A stretch of DNA of 16,220 nt from contig JAEZUI010000194.1 in NCBI GenBank assembly GCA_023421115.1, forward strand, positions 1 to 16,220, in the 5' to 3' direction. Of the stretch, positions 1 through 7,141 are shown in pieces. The DNA comes from Bacillota bacterium (lineage in GTDB: Bacteria; Bacillota; Clostridia; Acetivibrionales; Acetivibrionaceae). The first letter of the stretch is position 1. Each line of letters begins with the position of its first letter. The translations under genes were made by a program, and so were the position numbers. The notes under the pieces were generated by a model. It was not told the DNA's origin. It worked only from the letters and a program-made list of their open reading frames with translations, and did no database searches.

Positions 1-1
1 G

Positions 2-466
2 CATATATATGCAGCAGTTCAGTCCGGATTATTCAAAGGTGTTGATAGCAGTCATTTCAATCCTGATGTACCTATAACGAGGGCTGAGTTTGTAACGGTA
101 ATTGCGAATTATCTGAAAATACAAAGAACTAATGAGGAAGTTCCCTTAGTTTACACATTCAATGATATTCAAAATCATTGGGCACAAGGAAATATAGAAG
201 AAATTGCTAGATATGATATAGTTAAAGGCTATTCCGATGGCTCCTTCAGACCACAGAAGCAAATATTGAGACAGGAAGCTGTTACTATGATAAATCGCCT
301 ACTTTATAGAGGTCCATTAACAAATATTACAAGCTCTTTCCCTGATATGACAAGTGCTCATTGGGCATTTGGAGATGTTGAAGAAGCAGTTCGATCCCAT
401 GAATTTGTTATAAATGATAAGGGTGAAGAAGTGATGACTAAATTTATAGACGACCCAATATGGTAA
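2..466 (+). CDS. SLH-domain surface protein, C-terminal fragment
   Basis: The gene enters from the left edge; about 154 residues are visible up to the TAA stop. They hold the end of one SLH repeat, a complete middle repeat and the last repeat. The signature is ITRAEF in one repeat and the variant LRQEAV in the next, followed by FPDMTSAHWAFGD near the end. SLH triplets bind pyruvylated secondary cell-wall polymer and anchor exported proteins to the envelope, so this is very probably an S-layer or cell-surface protein; its outer domains lie outside the window. By eye about two thirds of the residues match the C-terminus of the protein at 3395-6031, so the two are paralogues flanking the DUF1538/P-II pair. 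This copy has a tail of about eight further residues ending in DDPIW. A terminator follows directly, so it is the last gene of its transcript. Confidence 0.9.
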   Translation, partial: HIYAAVQSGLFKGVDSSHFNPDVPITRAEFVTVIANYLKIQRTNEEVPLVYTFNDIQNHWAQGNIEEIARYDIVKGYSDGSFRPQKQILRQEAVTMINRLLYRGPLTNITSSFPDMTSAHWAFGDVEEAVRSHEFVINDKGEEVMTKFIDDPIW

Positions 467-480
467 GATTATGATTTTAA

Positions 481-515
481 AGGGCACGCGTAGTAAATGC
501 GCAGTGCCCTTTTTG
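481..515 (+). terminator. Rho-independent terminator after the left SLH gene
   Basis: The arms AGGGCAC (481-487) and GTGCCCT (504-510) pair fully, with a further GCG/CGC pairing inside, and five T residues follow from 510. It lies 15 bases after the stop of the SLH fragment. Confidence 0.85.
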
Positions 516-565
516 CATATTAAGGAAAAGGTCTCATTAAAATTCAGATAAATAGAATTGTATTC

Positions 566-594
566 TTAGCAGAGGTTGAAGCTATTGTTATAAT
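566..594 (+). promoter_or_regulatory. Candidate sigma-A promoter for the DUF1538/P-II pair
   Basis: A perfect TATAAT (589-594) has a weak -35 match, TTAGCA (566-571), exactly 17 bases upstream. It would give a leader of about 180 bases before the gene at 783. The -35 is poor and the region is A+T-rich, so this is only a candidate. The rest of the 516-782 gap holds the hairpin and hydrophobic reading frame listed next, and nothing else was recognised. Confidence 0.3.
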
Positions 595-647
595 GTGATA
601 TTATTCATATGAAATGGATGAACTCTTTAGTTATTTTTCAAAGGTAA

Positions 648-746
648 ATTATTGTAAAGCTTTTATTAAGTCAGCTTATTATTTTCGTTCCGATGATTAC
701 TGCAAAGGGATTAACTCCCTTTATTGTAACTTATGCTGCGGCTTGA
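648..746 (+). other. Possible remnant of a membrane-protein C-terminus, overlapping a hairpin
   Basis: A frame open from 648 to the TGA at 744-746 reads as 32 strongly hydrophobic, protein-like residues, including FVPMITAKGLTPFIVTYAAA, but it has no start or ribosome site upstream and is closed by TAA at 645-647. It could be the decayed end of a lost membrane protein, or chance in A+T-rich DNA. The same stretch can fold: AAAGGGA (704-710) pairs with TCCCTTT (716-722) over a five-base loop, and TTAC (697-700) pairs with GTAA (726-729) outside it. There is no T tract, so it is not a classical terminator. Its role, if any, is unknown. Confidence 0.2.
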
Positions 747-782
747 ACTGCACTGATACTATGGTTGTAATGGAGGTAAGAT

Positions 783-2309
783 ATGAATGATATAAAAGAG
801 AAAATTAAAGAAACTATTACATCAGTTTTACCCTTCGTTATTATTGTTATATTGATATCTCTGTTTGTTACACCACTAGGGAAGCAAACATTGATCAAGT
901 TTTTAATCGGGGCAATATTTATAACTGTTGGAATGCCGATATTTCTTCAAGGCATAGACTTAAGCATCAGCCCAATGGGTGAGATGATGAGCCAGTCGTT
1001 GATTAAGACCCGCAGTTTGAAAAAGGTTCTAATTGGCAGTTTTATTTTTGGATTTATTGTAACCGTTGCTGAGCCGGATATGCATATTTTGTCAGGGCAG
1101 GTTGAAGCCGTATCAATGGGTCAAATTGGTAAGAATCTGTTATTAATAGTAGTTTCTGTTGGTGTTGGATTACTTGTCTCTTTAGGAATTTTGCGCATGC
1201 TGAAGAATATGCCTTTGAATCGTTTTCTAACCATAGTTTATGCGGCTGTTTTTGTGATGGCTTTGTTTGTGAATGGAGACTATTTGGCAATTGCCTTTGA
1301 TGCAAATGGTTCAACAACTGGCTCTATCACTGTACCATTCTTGTTGGCTTTGTCTAGTGGTATTGCTAAATCTACTAGGACAGATAGTGATGAGGACATT
1401 GATAGTTTTGGTTTACTAGGGGTAGCTTCGACGGGGGCTATAGTGGCTATTTTGGTTCTTGGTGTTCTTTCAGGCAATCCTCAAATGACAGGAAGTCTTC
1501 CGGTAACAGAAACGACAACCAACAATATACTTACCAGTTTTCTTTTAGAGTTACCTAAAACAGCATTAGAGTCTTTTTTTGTTCTATTACCGATAATAAT
1601 TTTATTAATTATTGCAAATCATTTCTCGCTTAAACTAAAAAAGAGACAAATTAGAAAAATAGTGGTTGGCTTAGTTTATACCTTGATGGGACTCACACTT
1701 TTCCTGATTGGAGTGAATGTTGGTTTTATTGATTCTGCCAGGCAATTTGGATATCAGCTTGCTGCAATGGAACAACATTGGTTGTTAATTCTGATAGCAG
1801 TTATTTTTGGAATTGTGACTATACCTGCAGAGCCTTCTGTGCACATATTGACACAGCAAATTGATAATGAAACAGCAGGATCAATCAAAGCTCGGACAGT
1901 TTTGCTAACACTTTGCGTTGGTGTAGGAGCAGCGGTTGGCCTGTCTATAATGCGCATTATTATGCCTGGAATGCAATTATGGCATATATTATTACCGGGC
2001 ATAGCCTTAGCAGTGATTCTATCATATTTTGTTCCACAACTTTTTGTCGGGATTGCATTTGACTCTGGAGGTGTTGCTTGCGGAACAATGACTGCAACCT
2101 TTATATTGCCATTTGCCCAAGGGGTTGCGGAATACATTCCATCGGCAAATGTAATGACTGATGGTTTCGGTGTGCTTTCTCTTGTATCGATGACACCTTT
2201 GGTTGCTTTACAACTTTTTGGGTTTGTATACAAGTTAAAGCTAAAGAAAGCTGTTAAAACAAGACCTAAGTCAGATATTGAGGGGGAAGTAAAACATGCA
2301 AAAAAATGA
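783..2309 (+). CDS. DUF1538 family integral membrane protein, two-repeat
   Basis: This 508-residue protein is almost wholly hydrophobic, with at least twelve likely membrane segments. It is an internal duplication: AEPDMHIL (about 96-103) matches AEPSVHIL (349-356), and FDANGSTTGSIT (172-183) matches FDSGGVACGTMT (426-437), an offset of about 253 residues. These acidic and glycine/serine-rich motifs inside membrane segments suggest re-entrant, transporter-like loops. The pattern is that of the DUF1538 family, whose substrate I do not know. The start is supported by TGGAGG seven to eleven bases upstream. The C-terminus is a basic cytoplasmic tail. The last 14 bases overlap the start of the triple P-II gene, so the two are almost certainly translated together, and the P-II protein is the likely partner or gate of this channel or transporter (inference). 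Confidence 0.88.
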   Translation: MNDIKEKIKETITSVLPFVIIVILISLFVTPLGKQTLIKFLIGAIFITVGMPIFLQGIDLSISPMGEMMSQSLIKTRSLKKVLIGSFIFGFIVTVAEPDMHILSGQVEAVSMGQIGKNLLLIVVSVGVGLLVSLGILRMLKNMPLNRFLTIVYAAVFVMALFVNGDYLAIAFDANGSTTGSITVPFLLALSSGIAKSTRTDSDEDIDSFGLLGVASTGAIVAILVLGVLSGNPQMTGSLPVTETTTNNILTSFLLELPKTALESFFVLLPIIILLIIANHFSLKLKKRQIRKIVVGLVYTLMGLTLFLIGVNVGFIDSARQFGYQLAAMEQHWLLILIAVIFGIVTIPAEPSVHILTQQIDNETAGSIKARTVLLTLCVGVGAAVGLSIMRIIMPGMQLWHILLPGIALAVILSYFVPQLFVGIAFDSGGVACGTMTATFILPFAQGVAEYIPSANVMTDGFGVLSLVSMTPLVALQLFGFVYKLKLKKAVKTRPKSDIEGEVKHAKK

Positions 2310-3315
2310 TAATATTTATGGAAGCAGTCTACTAGTTGTAATCATTGATAAAGGAAAAGGAAGCGAGATCCTGAACTATGTTTTGGAATTTGGAATCCGT
2401 GGTGCAACTGCATTTCGTGCGCATGGAACGGTACCTAATAAAATCTTGAGACTCCTTGAGTTAGGCGAAAGGCAAAAGGAAGTCATAATGATTGCTCTTC
2501 CAATTCGCTATGAAAATGATATAGTTCAAAAATTGAAAGATAGATTTCACTTCGATCGACCTGGAAAAGGAATTGTTTTTTCAATTGCACTCTCCGCTGT
2601 ATATGGAAGCAAGCACTTTGTTCAAGAACCATTGCATACAACCGAAGCAATAAACGACTTACAATATCAGGCAGTGATGACCATTATTGATAAAGGTTGC
2701 ACGGACAACATTCTGGATTTCTTTGAAGATAACGGCTTTCCAAGAGGTACTGTTATAGATGCTCATGGTTCTGCAGATAAATCAAATGCACTTTTAAATT
2801 TAATGCTTGAATCAGAAAAGGATATTTTTCTTGTCATAACAACACGAGAGGAAGCACGTAGACTGACTATGTTAATTACAGATTATCTAGACTTGAAATC
2901 AGATAATAGTGGAATTTTAGCTGTTCTAAATTTAAGACAATTGGTGGGAGTTAATTTTAAATTACCTGAAAGCCACGGAAAGAACGAGCTTTTTGTGGAG
3001 AAAAACAAATCCAGCTACTCGGCGATATTTGCTATTGTAGAAAATGATATGGATGAAGCAGTAATAAAAAGTGCTGAATCAGCTGGTTCAACCGGCGGTA
3101 CTATCATTCATGCACGAGGCTCGTGCCCTTACGGTAAAGCCCCTTTATTCACTGGCGTCGAGCCAGAGCGTGAAATAGTATTAATTATTGCTGAGGATAA
3201 CAAGATACCGGATATATGTAGCAAAATCAATAAAGATTTACAATTAGATCGTCCAGGTAAGGGAATCCTGTTGGTAGCTCCTTTATATGATACAATAGGT
3301 TTGAATTCACAATAA
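2296..3315 (+). CDS. Triple P-II-like domain protein (single-chain P-II trimer candidate)
   Basis: Three P-II-like (ferredoxin-like) domains of about 95 residues lie in tandem in 339 residues: about 10-104, 123-217 and 240-335. Each starts with a beta strand of the type LLVVIIDKG, VMTIIDKG or IFAIVEN. Each then has a G-T-x-x-x-A-H/R-G element (GATAFRAHG 36-44, GTVIDAHGS 151-159, GGTIIHARGS 267-276) and an IMIAL-like strand. Domains 1 and 3 end in DRPGKGI (87-93, 318-324); domain 2 has the degenerate DNSGIL. The uridylylated T-loop tyrosine region of GlnB is not recognisable. Canonical P-II proteins are homotrimers of about 112 residues, so this chain could form a trimer-like ring alone (inference). 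The start at 2296 follows GAGGGGG and overlaps the end of the DUF1538 gene. The likely role is cytosolic sensing that controls the neighbouring membrane protein. The ligand is not predictable. Confidence 0.85.
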   Translation: MQKNDNIYGSSLLVVIIDKGKGSEILNYVLEFGIRGATAFRAHGTVPNKILRLLELGERQKEVIMIALPIRYENDIVQKLKDRFHFDRPGKGIVFSIALSAVYGSKHFVQEPLHTTEAINDLQYQAVMTIIDKGCTDNILDFFEDNGFPRGTVIDAHGSADKSNALLNLMLESEKDIFLVITTREEARRLTMLITDYLDLKSDNSGILAVLNLRQLVGVNFKLPESHGKNELFVEKNKSSYSAIFAIVENDMDEAVIKSAESAGSTGGTIIHARGSCPYGKAPLFTGVEPEREIVLIIAEDNKIPDICSKINKDLQLDRPGKGILLVAPLYDTIGLNSQ

Positions 3316-3394
3316 GTCCATGTATACAAAGTATTGCTCAGATATCTATGAATCAAGAGATGTGATAACGATATTCTTAGGGGAGAAGACGAAT

Positions 3395-6031
3395 ATGATG
3401 AAAAGATTTGCAATGTTCATGGCAGTGACATTATTGGTTAATTTTTTTTATTTTGCAGTAGTAAATATTCAGGCAGCAGAAAGCGACAATTACAAACTAA
3501 AATCCACAATTCGTGATTTTGATCCGGTTAATGATGAATATCCCGAACTCAATCATCCTGATTTTGAAAACCCCGACTATTTTAGTAAAAGCACAAAAGG
3601 TGCTGTCAAATCAACTCTTGGGTCTGACAATACACCTGTTTATTCAGAGTCGGGATACACCACCAAAGTAATTACCGACGAGGAATCCTTTTACGATTGG
3701 TACCATGATACACCAAAAAACATAAATATCAGATATGATATGGTTTTCAAAAAGACTGGAAAAAATTACATTTTTGACTCGGCATTAACTAATGGATTTT
3801 TTCCAATTAATGATCAAGGGTTTGGAAACTATTATGAGGGAAAAAATTATCATTTCACTTTAGAACTTCATACGAAGTTTACTTACAAAGCCGGTCAAAG
3901 CTTCTCAATTTCCGGAGATGATGATGTGTGGTTGTTTATTAATAAGAAATTAGTAGGGGATTTAGGTGGCATACACGAAACTCAGTCTATGAATATTCAT
4001 CTTGATGATTATTCTGGACTTTTGGATTTGGTATCAGGAGAGACTTACAGCTTAGATTTGTTTTTTGCAGAGAGGCATGTATCGGAGTCAAATCTAAAGA
4101 TAACAACAAACATTGTATTGTCAAACAACCATGCCCCAAAAGCTCATGCAGGAGATGATCAAAATAAAGAGACTGACGAAAACCAAGCCAGCATAGTTCT
4201 TGATGGAACCAAGTCGAAAGATTCCGATGGGGATAAATTGACATATACATGGAAGAATGAAGCTGGAAAGACAATAGCAACAGGTGTAAATCCTAGAATA
4301 AATCTTGAAATAGGAACACACAAAATAATGCTGACAGTTTCAGACGGTGAATTGACTGACACCGATACTGTTTTCATAAATGTGAAAGAAAAGCAGATAA
4401 TACAAACAAATAAGCCAACAGCTAAGCAAACGCCTACTACGACAGCAACAACCAAATCAACTTTAATACCAAAGGTAACGCCAACAACTAAATCAACATC
4501 AACACCAAAGTTAACAGCAACAACCAAACCAACATCAACACCAAAGGTAACGCCAACAACTAAATCAACATCAACACCACAGGTAACAGCAACAATCAAA
4601 CCAACATCAACATCAAATGTAACAACAACAATCAAACCAACACCCAGTACAAAAGTGACAGCTACATTCACAATAAAACCGGCATCAAACAACAAAGAAA
4701 CAAAGACTACAGACAAATCTGATGCAATATCATCAGTTAGTAATAAAAATGATGCACCTATAGCGAATGCAGGAGCTGATCAAATAGTTTTGACAGCTGA
4801 TGAAGTTGCTGATGTTAAGCTTGATGGAAGTAAATCATCCGATCGGGATGGGGATTCATTGACCTACAAATGGAAGAATGAATCAAATTTAACAATTGGG
4901 AGCGGCGTTACTCCAAGTGTAAAACTTCCTGTTGGAGATAATAAAATAACGTTGACTGTATCCGATGGGAAATTATCATCTACCGATTCGATAACAATAA
5001 AAGTACAAAAACAGGATATGCCGTCTAGTAGTGCTGTATTGATGGATGTTGCAGTTTCATTGATTTCAGATGAGAAAAAAGTAGGTGAAGACAAAGAGAT
5101 TACGTTAACTATCAGGTATGTAAATAAAACTCAAATAGAAGTACAGGATGTATGTATTGAAATGGAATTACTTGATGTACAGGTTGTTAATAATGCAGGA
5201 GGAGTTCGGAACGGAAATAAGATTTTATGGGAAGTTGGCAAGCTTAAAGCAGATGAAAAAGGGGAAATTACCTTTACAGTAAGACCTAATTCGATTGAAA
5301 AGGGTGAGATAATGAAGGAGTTTGTTGCAAACATATTCAGCAGAAGGTCAAGCTTGTCAAATACCTATGATGACTCTTCAAAGTTAGGAATAATGGTATA
5401 TTCAAACAGGTTTGTACATACGCATTCAAGATATATTTCAGGATATCCGGACAATACCTTTAAAGGGGAACGAAATATAACCCGGGCGGAGACAGCGGTA
5501 ATATTTGCAATAATACTGAGTTTAAATGATATTGACATAACTGATGCAAAACAGTTTGTGGATGTAAAAGAAGGTTTTTGGGCGGAACATCATATATATG
5601 CGGTAGTCCAGGCCGGTTTATTTAAAGGTGTGGATACTACCCATTTTAATCCTGATACCCCTATTAAAAGGGCAGAACTCGCCACTGTTATTGCAAATTA
5701 TCTTGGAATATCGAGAACTAGTGAGCAGAAGCCTTTTGAGTCGTCCTTCAATGATGTCACAAACCATTGGGCACACGGGAATATTGAAGAGGTAACAAGA
5801 TATAAAATTGCAAAAGGATATGATGACGGGGCATTTAGACCCCAAAAGAATATAGCAAGGCAGGAAGCAGTTGTCATGATTAATCGGCTATTATTTAGGG
5901 GACCGCTGACAAATGTAAGTAATTCATTTCCTGATATGACAAGTGGTCATTGGGCTTTTGGGGATATTGAAGAAGCTGTAAGAACACATAGTTTGGTTAT
6001 GGATGAAAAGGGAATTGAAGTAATGAAATAA
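3395..6031 (+). CDS. Fibro-slime, PKD and SLH domain surface protein
   Basis: The 878-residue exported protein has domains in this order: a signal peptide (1 to about 28, ending NIQAA); a fibro-slime/PA14-like domain (about 35-240) with the hallmark GDDDVWLFINKKLVGDLGG from 174; a PKD-like domain (246-333); a Thr/Pro/Lys-rich linker with 12-residue repeats (334-450); a second PKD-like domain (453-540, LDGSKSSDRDGDSLTYKW); a DUF11-like domain (548-670); and three SLH repeats (674-878; ITRAE, IKRAE and the variant IARQE). It is probably anchored to cell-wall polymer by the SLH part and displays the fibro-slime domain, whose ligand (often carbohydrate for PA14-like folds) is unknown. ATG at 3395 is preferred over the longer frame from 3320, because AGGGGAGA lies nine bases upstream and the signal peptide then starts correctly. 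It follows the P-II gene by 79 bases with no clear promoter or terminator between, so co-transcription is possible. Confidence 0.92.
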   Translation: MMKRFAMFMAVTLLVNFFYFAVVNIQAAESDNYKLKSTIRDFDPVNDEYPELNHPDFENPDYFSKSTKGAVKSTLGSDNTPVYSESGYTTKVITDEESFYDWYHDTPKNINIRYDMVFKKTGKNYIFDSALTNGFFPINDQGFGNYYEGKNYHFTLELHTKFTYKAGQSFSISGDDDVWLFINKKLVGDLGGIHETQSMNIHLDDYSGLLDLVSGETYSLDLFFAERHVSESNLKITTNIVLSNNHAPKAHAGDDQNKETDENQASIVLDGTKSKDSDGDKLTYTWKNEAGKTIATGVNPRINLEIGTHKIMLTVSDGELTDTDTVFINVKEKQIIQTNKPTAKQTPTTTATTKSTLIPKVTPTTKSTSTPKLTATTKPTSTPKVTPTTKSTSTPQVTATIKPTSTSNVTTTIKPTPSTKVTATFTIKPASNNKETKTTDKSDAISSVSNKNDAPIANAGADQIVLTADEVADVKLDGSKSSDRDGDSLTYKWKNESNLTIGSGVTPSVKLPVGDNKITLTVSDGKLSSTDSITIKVQKQDMPSSSAVLMDVAVSLISDEKKVGEDKEITLTIRYVNKTQIEVQDVCIEMELLDVQVVNNAGGVRNGNKILWEVGKLKADEKGEITFTVRPNSIEKGEIMKEFVANIFSRRSSLSNTYDDSSKLGIMVYSNRFVHTHSRYISGYPDNTFKGERNITRAETAVIFAIILSLNDIDITDAKQFVDVKEGFWAEHHIYAVVQAGLFKGVDTTHFNPDTPIKRAELATVIANYLGISRTSEQKPFESSFNDVTNHWAHGNIEEVTRYKIAKGYDDGAFRPQKNIARQEAVVMINRLLFRGPLTNVSNSFPDMTSGHWAFGDIEEAVRTHSLVMDEKGIEVMK
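4472..4651 (+). repeat. Five 36-base tandem repeats encoding a Thr-rich linker
   Basis: Five in-frame units of 36 bases each encode 12 residues of the form (K/Q/N)-(V/L)-T-x-T-(T/I)-K-x-T-S-T-P. Two versions alternate: K-V-T-P-T-T-K-S and K-L-T-A-T-T-K-P. Units 1 and 3, 72 bases apart (4472 and 4544), are identical over all 36 bases. A degenerate unit precedes the array and a degenerate one follows it. It is a flexible, probably O-glycosylated spacer (inference) inside the SLH protein, not a CRISPR array. Confidence 0.85.
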
Positions 6032-6066
6032 CGATTAAACATATTAACGAAACGATCGATATATGT

Positions 6067-6107
6067 AAAAGAAGTGTGTTTCTAAGCTAAAGCACACTTC
6101 TTTTGTT
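6067..6107 (+). terminator. Terminator after the fibro-slime SLH gene
   Basis: The twelve-base arms AAAAGAAGTGTG (6067-6078) and CACACTTCTTTT (6093-6104) pair perfectly over a 14-base loop, 36 bases after the stop. The A/T-flanked stem is symmetric, so it could also stop transcription arriving from the convergent gene at 6207. Confidence 0.85.
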
Positions 6108-6206
6108 TCTTAAGGCCATTTCAAAAAAATAACCCATACAATATTTAAGTCATAGAAAGTAAATTAAAGAAATATCTAAAGGTACAAATTTCATATTGTA
6201 TCTTTA

Positions 6207-6791
6207 TTATAGGAGTTGATAAGACAAACCGTGTTTTGTACAATAGCAGTAAAGCTTTCCGTGACCAAATTTTTGAAAGCGCAGCTGTATAGGCCATTCA
6301 GGATACTGTTTTGCCATTAAGATTTTATCACCGGTTACAAAGGCTACAAACGATATATAATGATCTTTTGTCATTGTGTGGTCAGTCGTAATAAACCATT
6401 CATATTCTATTGTTTCTAATTTGAGGGCATGATTTTCTTCTGCTTTGACAGGTTCTAACTCATTAAGCTTTCTGCCGCAGCAAGAAATAGAAGCAGTACC
6501 TGTACTTGTAATTATGTTGTCACATTCGGGACACACATAAAATTTTATCTTTTTCATATTACCTCCAACGTAATCGTTTGGGTTTAACTCACCCGTCAAT
6601 ATTTTTTCGATATTCACACCAAGGAGGGAAGACAATTCCGGAAGTAGTGAAACATCAGGACAGCCAAGACCCCGTTCCCATTTACTTATGGTTTTATCAC
6701 TAATATTCATGGTGTCTGCGAGCTGTTTTTGTGTCATGCCTTTCTCTTTTCGTAAGTAGCATATTAGATTTCCTACTTTACTTAGATCCAT
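6207..6791 (-). CDS. Xre-family regulator fused to a desulfoferrodoxin-like iron domain
   Basis: Residues 1-66 are an Xre/Cro helix-turn-helix (KGMTQKQLADTMNISDKTISKWERG), the usual DNA-binding part. Residues 81-194 match the layout of a two-iron superoxide reductase (desulfoferrodoxin). A desulforedoxin-like Cys4 set is C87, C90, C104 and C105 (CPEC, then SCCGRKL). A possible ferrous-site set is H121, H138, H144 (HTMTKDHYI), C184 and H187 (CTKHGL), with the family spacings H-x5-H and C-x2-H. The catalytic lysine before the first histidine (E-K-H in true enzymes) is replaced by Asn (E-N-H). The protein may thus be an iron- or oxygen-responsive regulator rather than an enzyme (inference). ATG at 6791 is chosen over 6806 because GGAGGAG sits six bases upstream of it. 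It is divergent from the MATE gene and may control it and itself. Confidence 0.85.
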   Translation of the reverse strand: MDLSKVGNLICYLRKEKGMTQKQLADTMNISDKTISKWERGLGCPDVSLLPELSSLLGVNIEKILTGELNPNDYVGGNMKKIKFYVCPECDNIITSTGTASISCCGRKLNELEPVKAEENHALKLETIEYEWFITTDHTMTKDHYISFVAFVTGDKILMAKQYPEWPIQLRFQKFGHGKLYCYCTKHGLSYQLL

Positions 6792-6812
6792 AATTATCTC
6801 CTCCATAATTTA

Positions 6813-6840
6813 AGTATATACAACTTTGAAAATATATCAA
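6813..6840 (-). promoter_or_regulatory. Promoter of the Xre-desulfoferrodoxin gene
   Basis: Read on the minus strand, TTGATA (6835-6840) and TATACT (6813-6818) are separated by 16 bases, about 22 bases before the start codon. The -10 overlaps the palindrome GTATATAC (6814-6821), which could be an operator for autoregulation; that is a guess. Confidence 0.55.
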
Positions 6841-7072
6841 TAAACGCTTCGTAGAGTTTAAAATTAAAATAAATAAATGTAACATAAAAGTCTAATGGCT
6901 AATCGATATATGCTATTTTAACAAAAATCAAAACAACTTACCATAAGGCTATTTATACAAAGAACCGATCTATCATTTATGATGCACATAAAATCAATTG
7001 CTTAGACTTGAAGCTTAACTTCTTGGGGTAATATGGTTCAATTTTAAAATACACCCATTACCTAATAATAAT

Positions 7073-7101
7073 TTGAAGTAATCAATTTTCAATAGTATAA
7101 T
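7073..7101 (+). promoter_or_regulatory. Promoter of the MATE transporter gene
   Basis: TTGAAG (7073-7078) and a perfect TATAAT (7096-7101) are exactly 17 bases apart, about 40 bases before the TTG start. The remainder of the divergent gap 6841-7072 is A+T-rich, and no gene or stable terminator was seen in it. Confidence 0.65.
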
Positions 7102-7141
7102 TAATAGTATTGCTATTGTAGACGAAAGAAGGTATTTTAAG

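Noticed and set aside
1754..2233. Minus-strand open frame of 159 residues
   Set aside because: It lies wholly inside the well-supported DUF1538 gene, has no family resemblance and no ribosome site.
3320..3394. Longer N-terminus for the fibro-slime SLH protein from ATG 3320
   Set aside because: The added 25 residues would precede a clear signal peptide and have no ribosome site, whereas 3395 has AGGGGAGA at a good distance.
4472..4651. CRISPR-like periodic repeat
   Set aside because: The units are directly adjacent, in frame, without unique spacers, and encode a Thr/Pro linker.
4159..4716. Long minus-strand open frame of 185 residues, rich in V, G and D
   Set aside because: It is the mirror of the Thr-rich linker and PKD coding DNA of the SLH gene. 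It has no ribosome site and its repetitive composition follows from the 36-base repeats.
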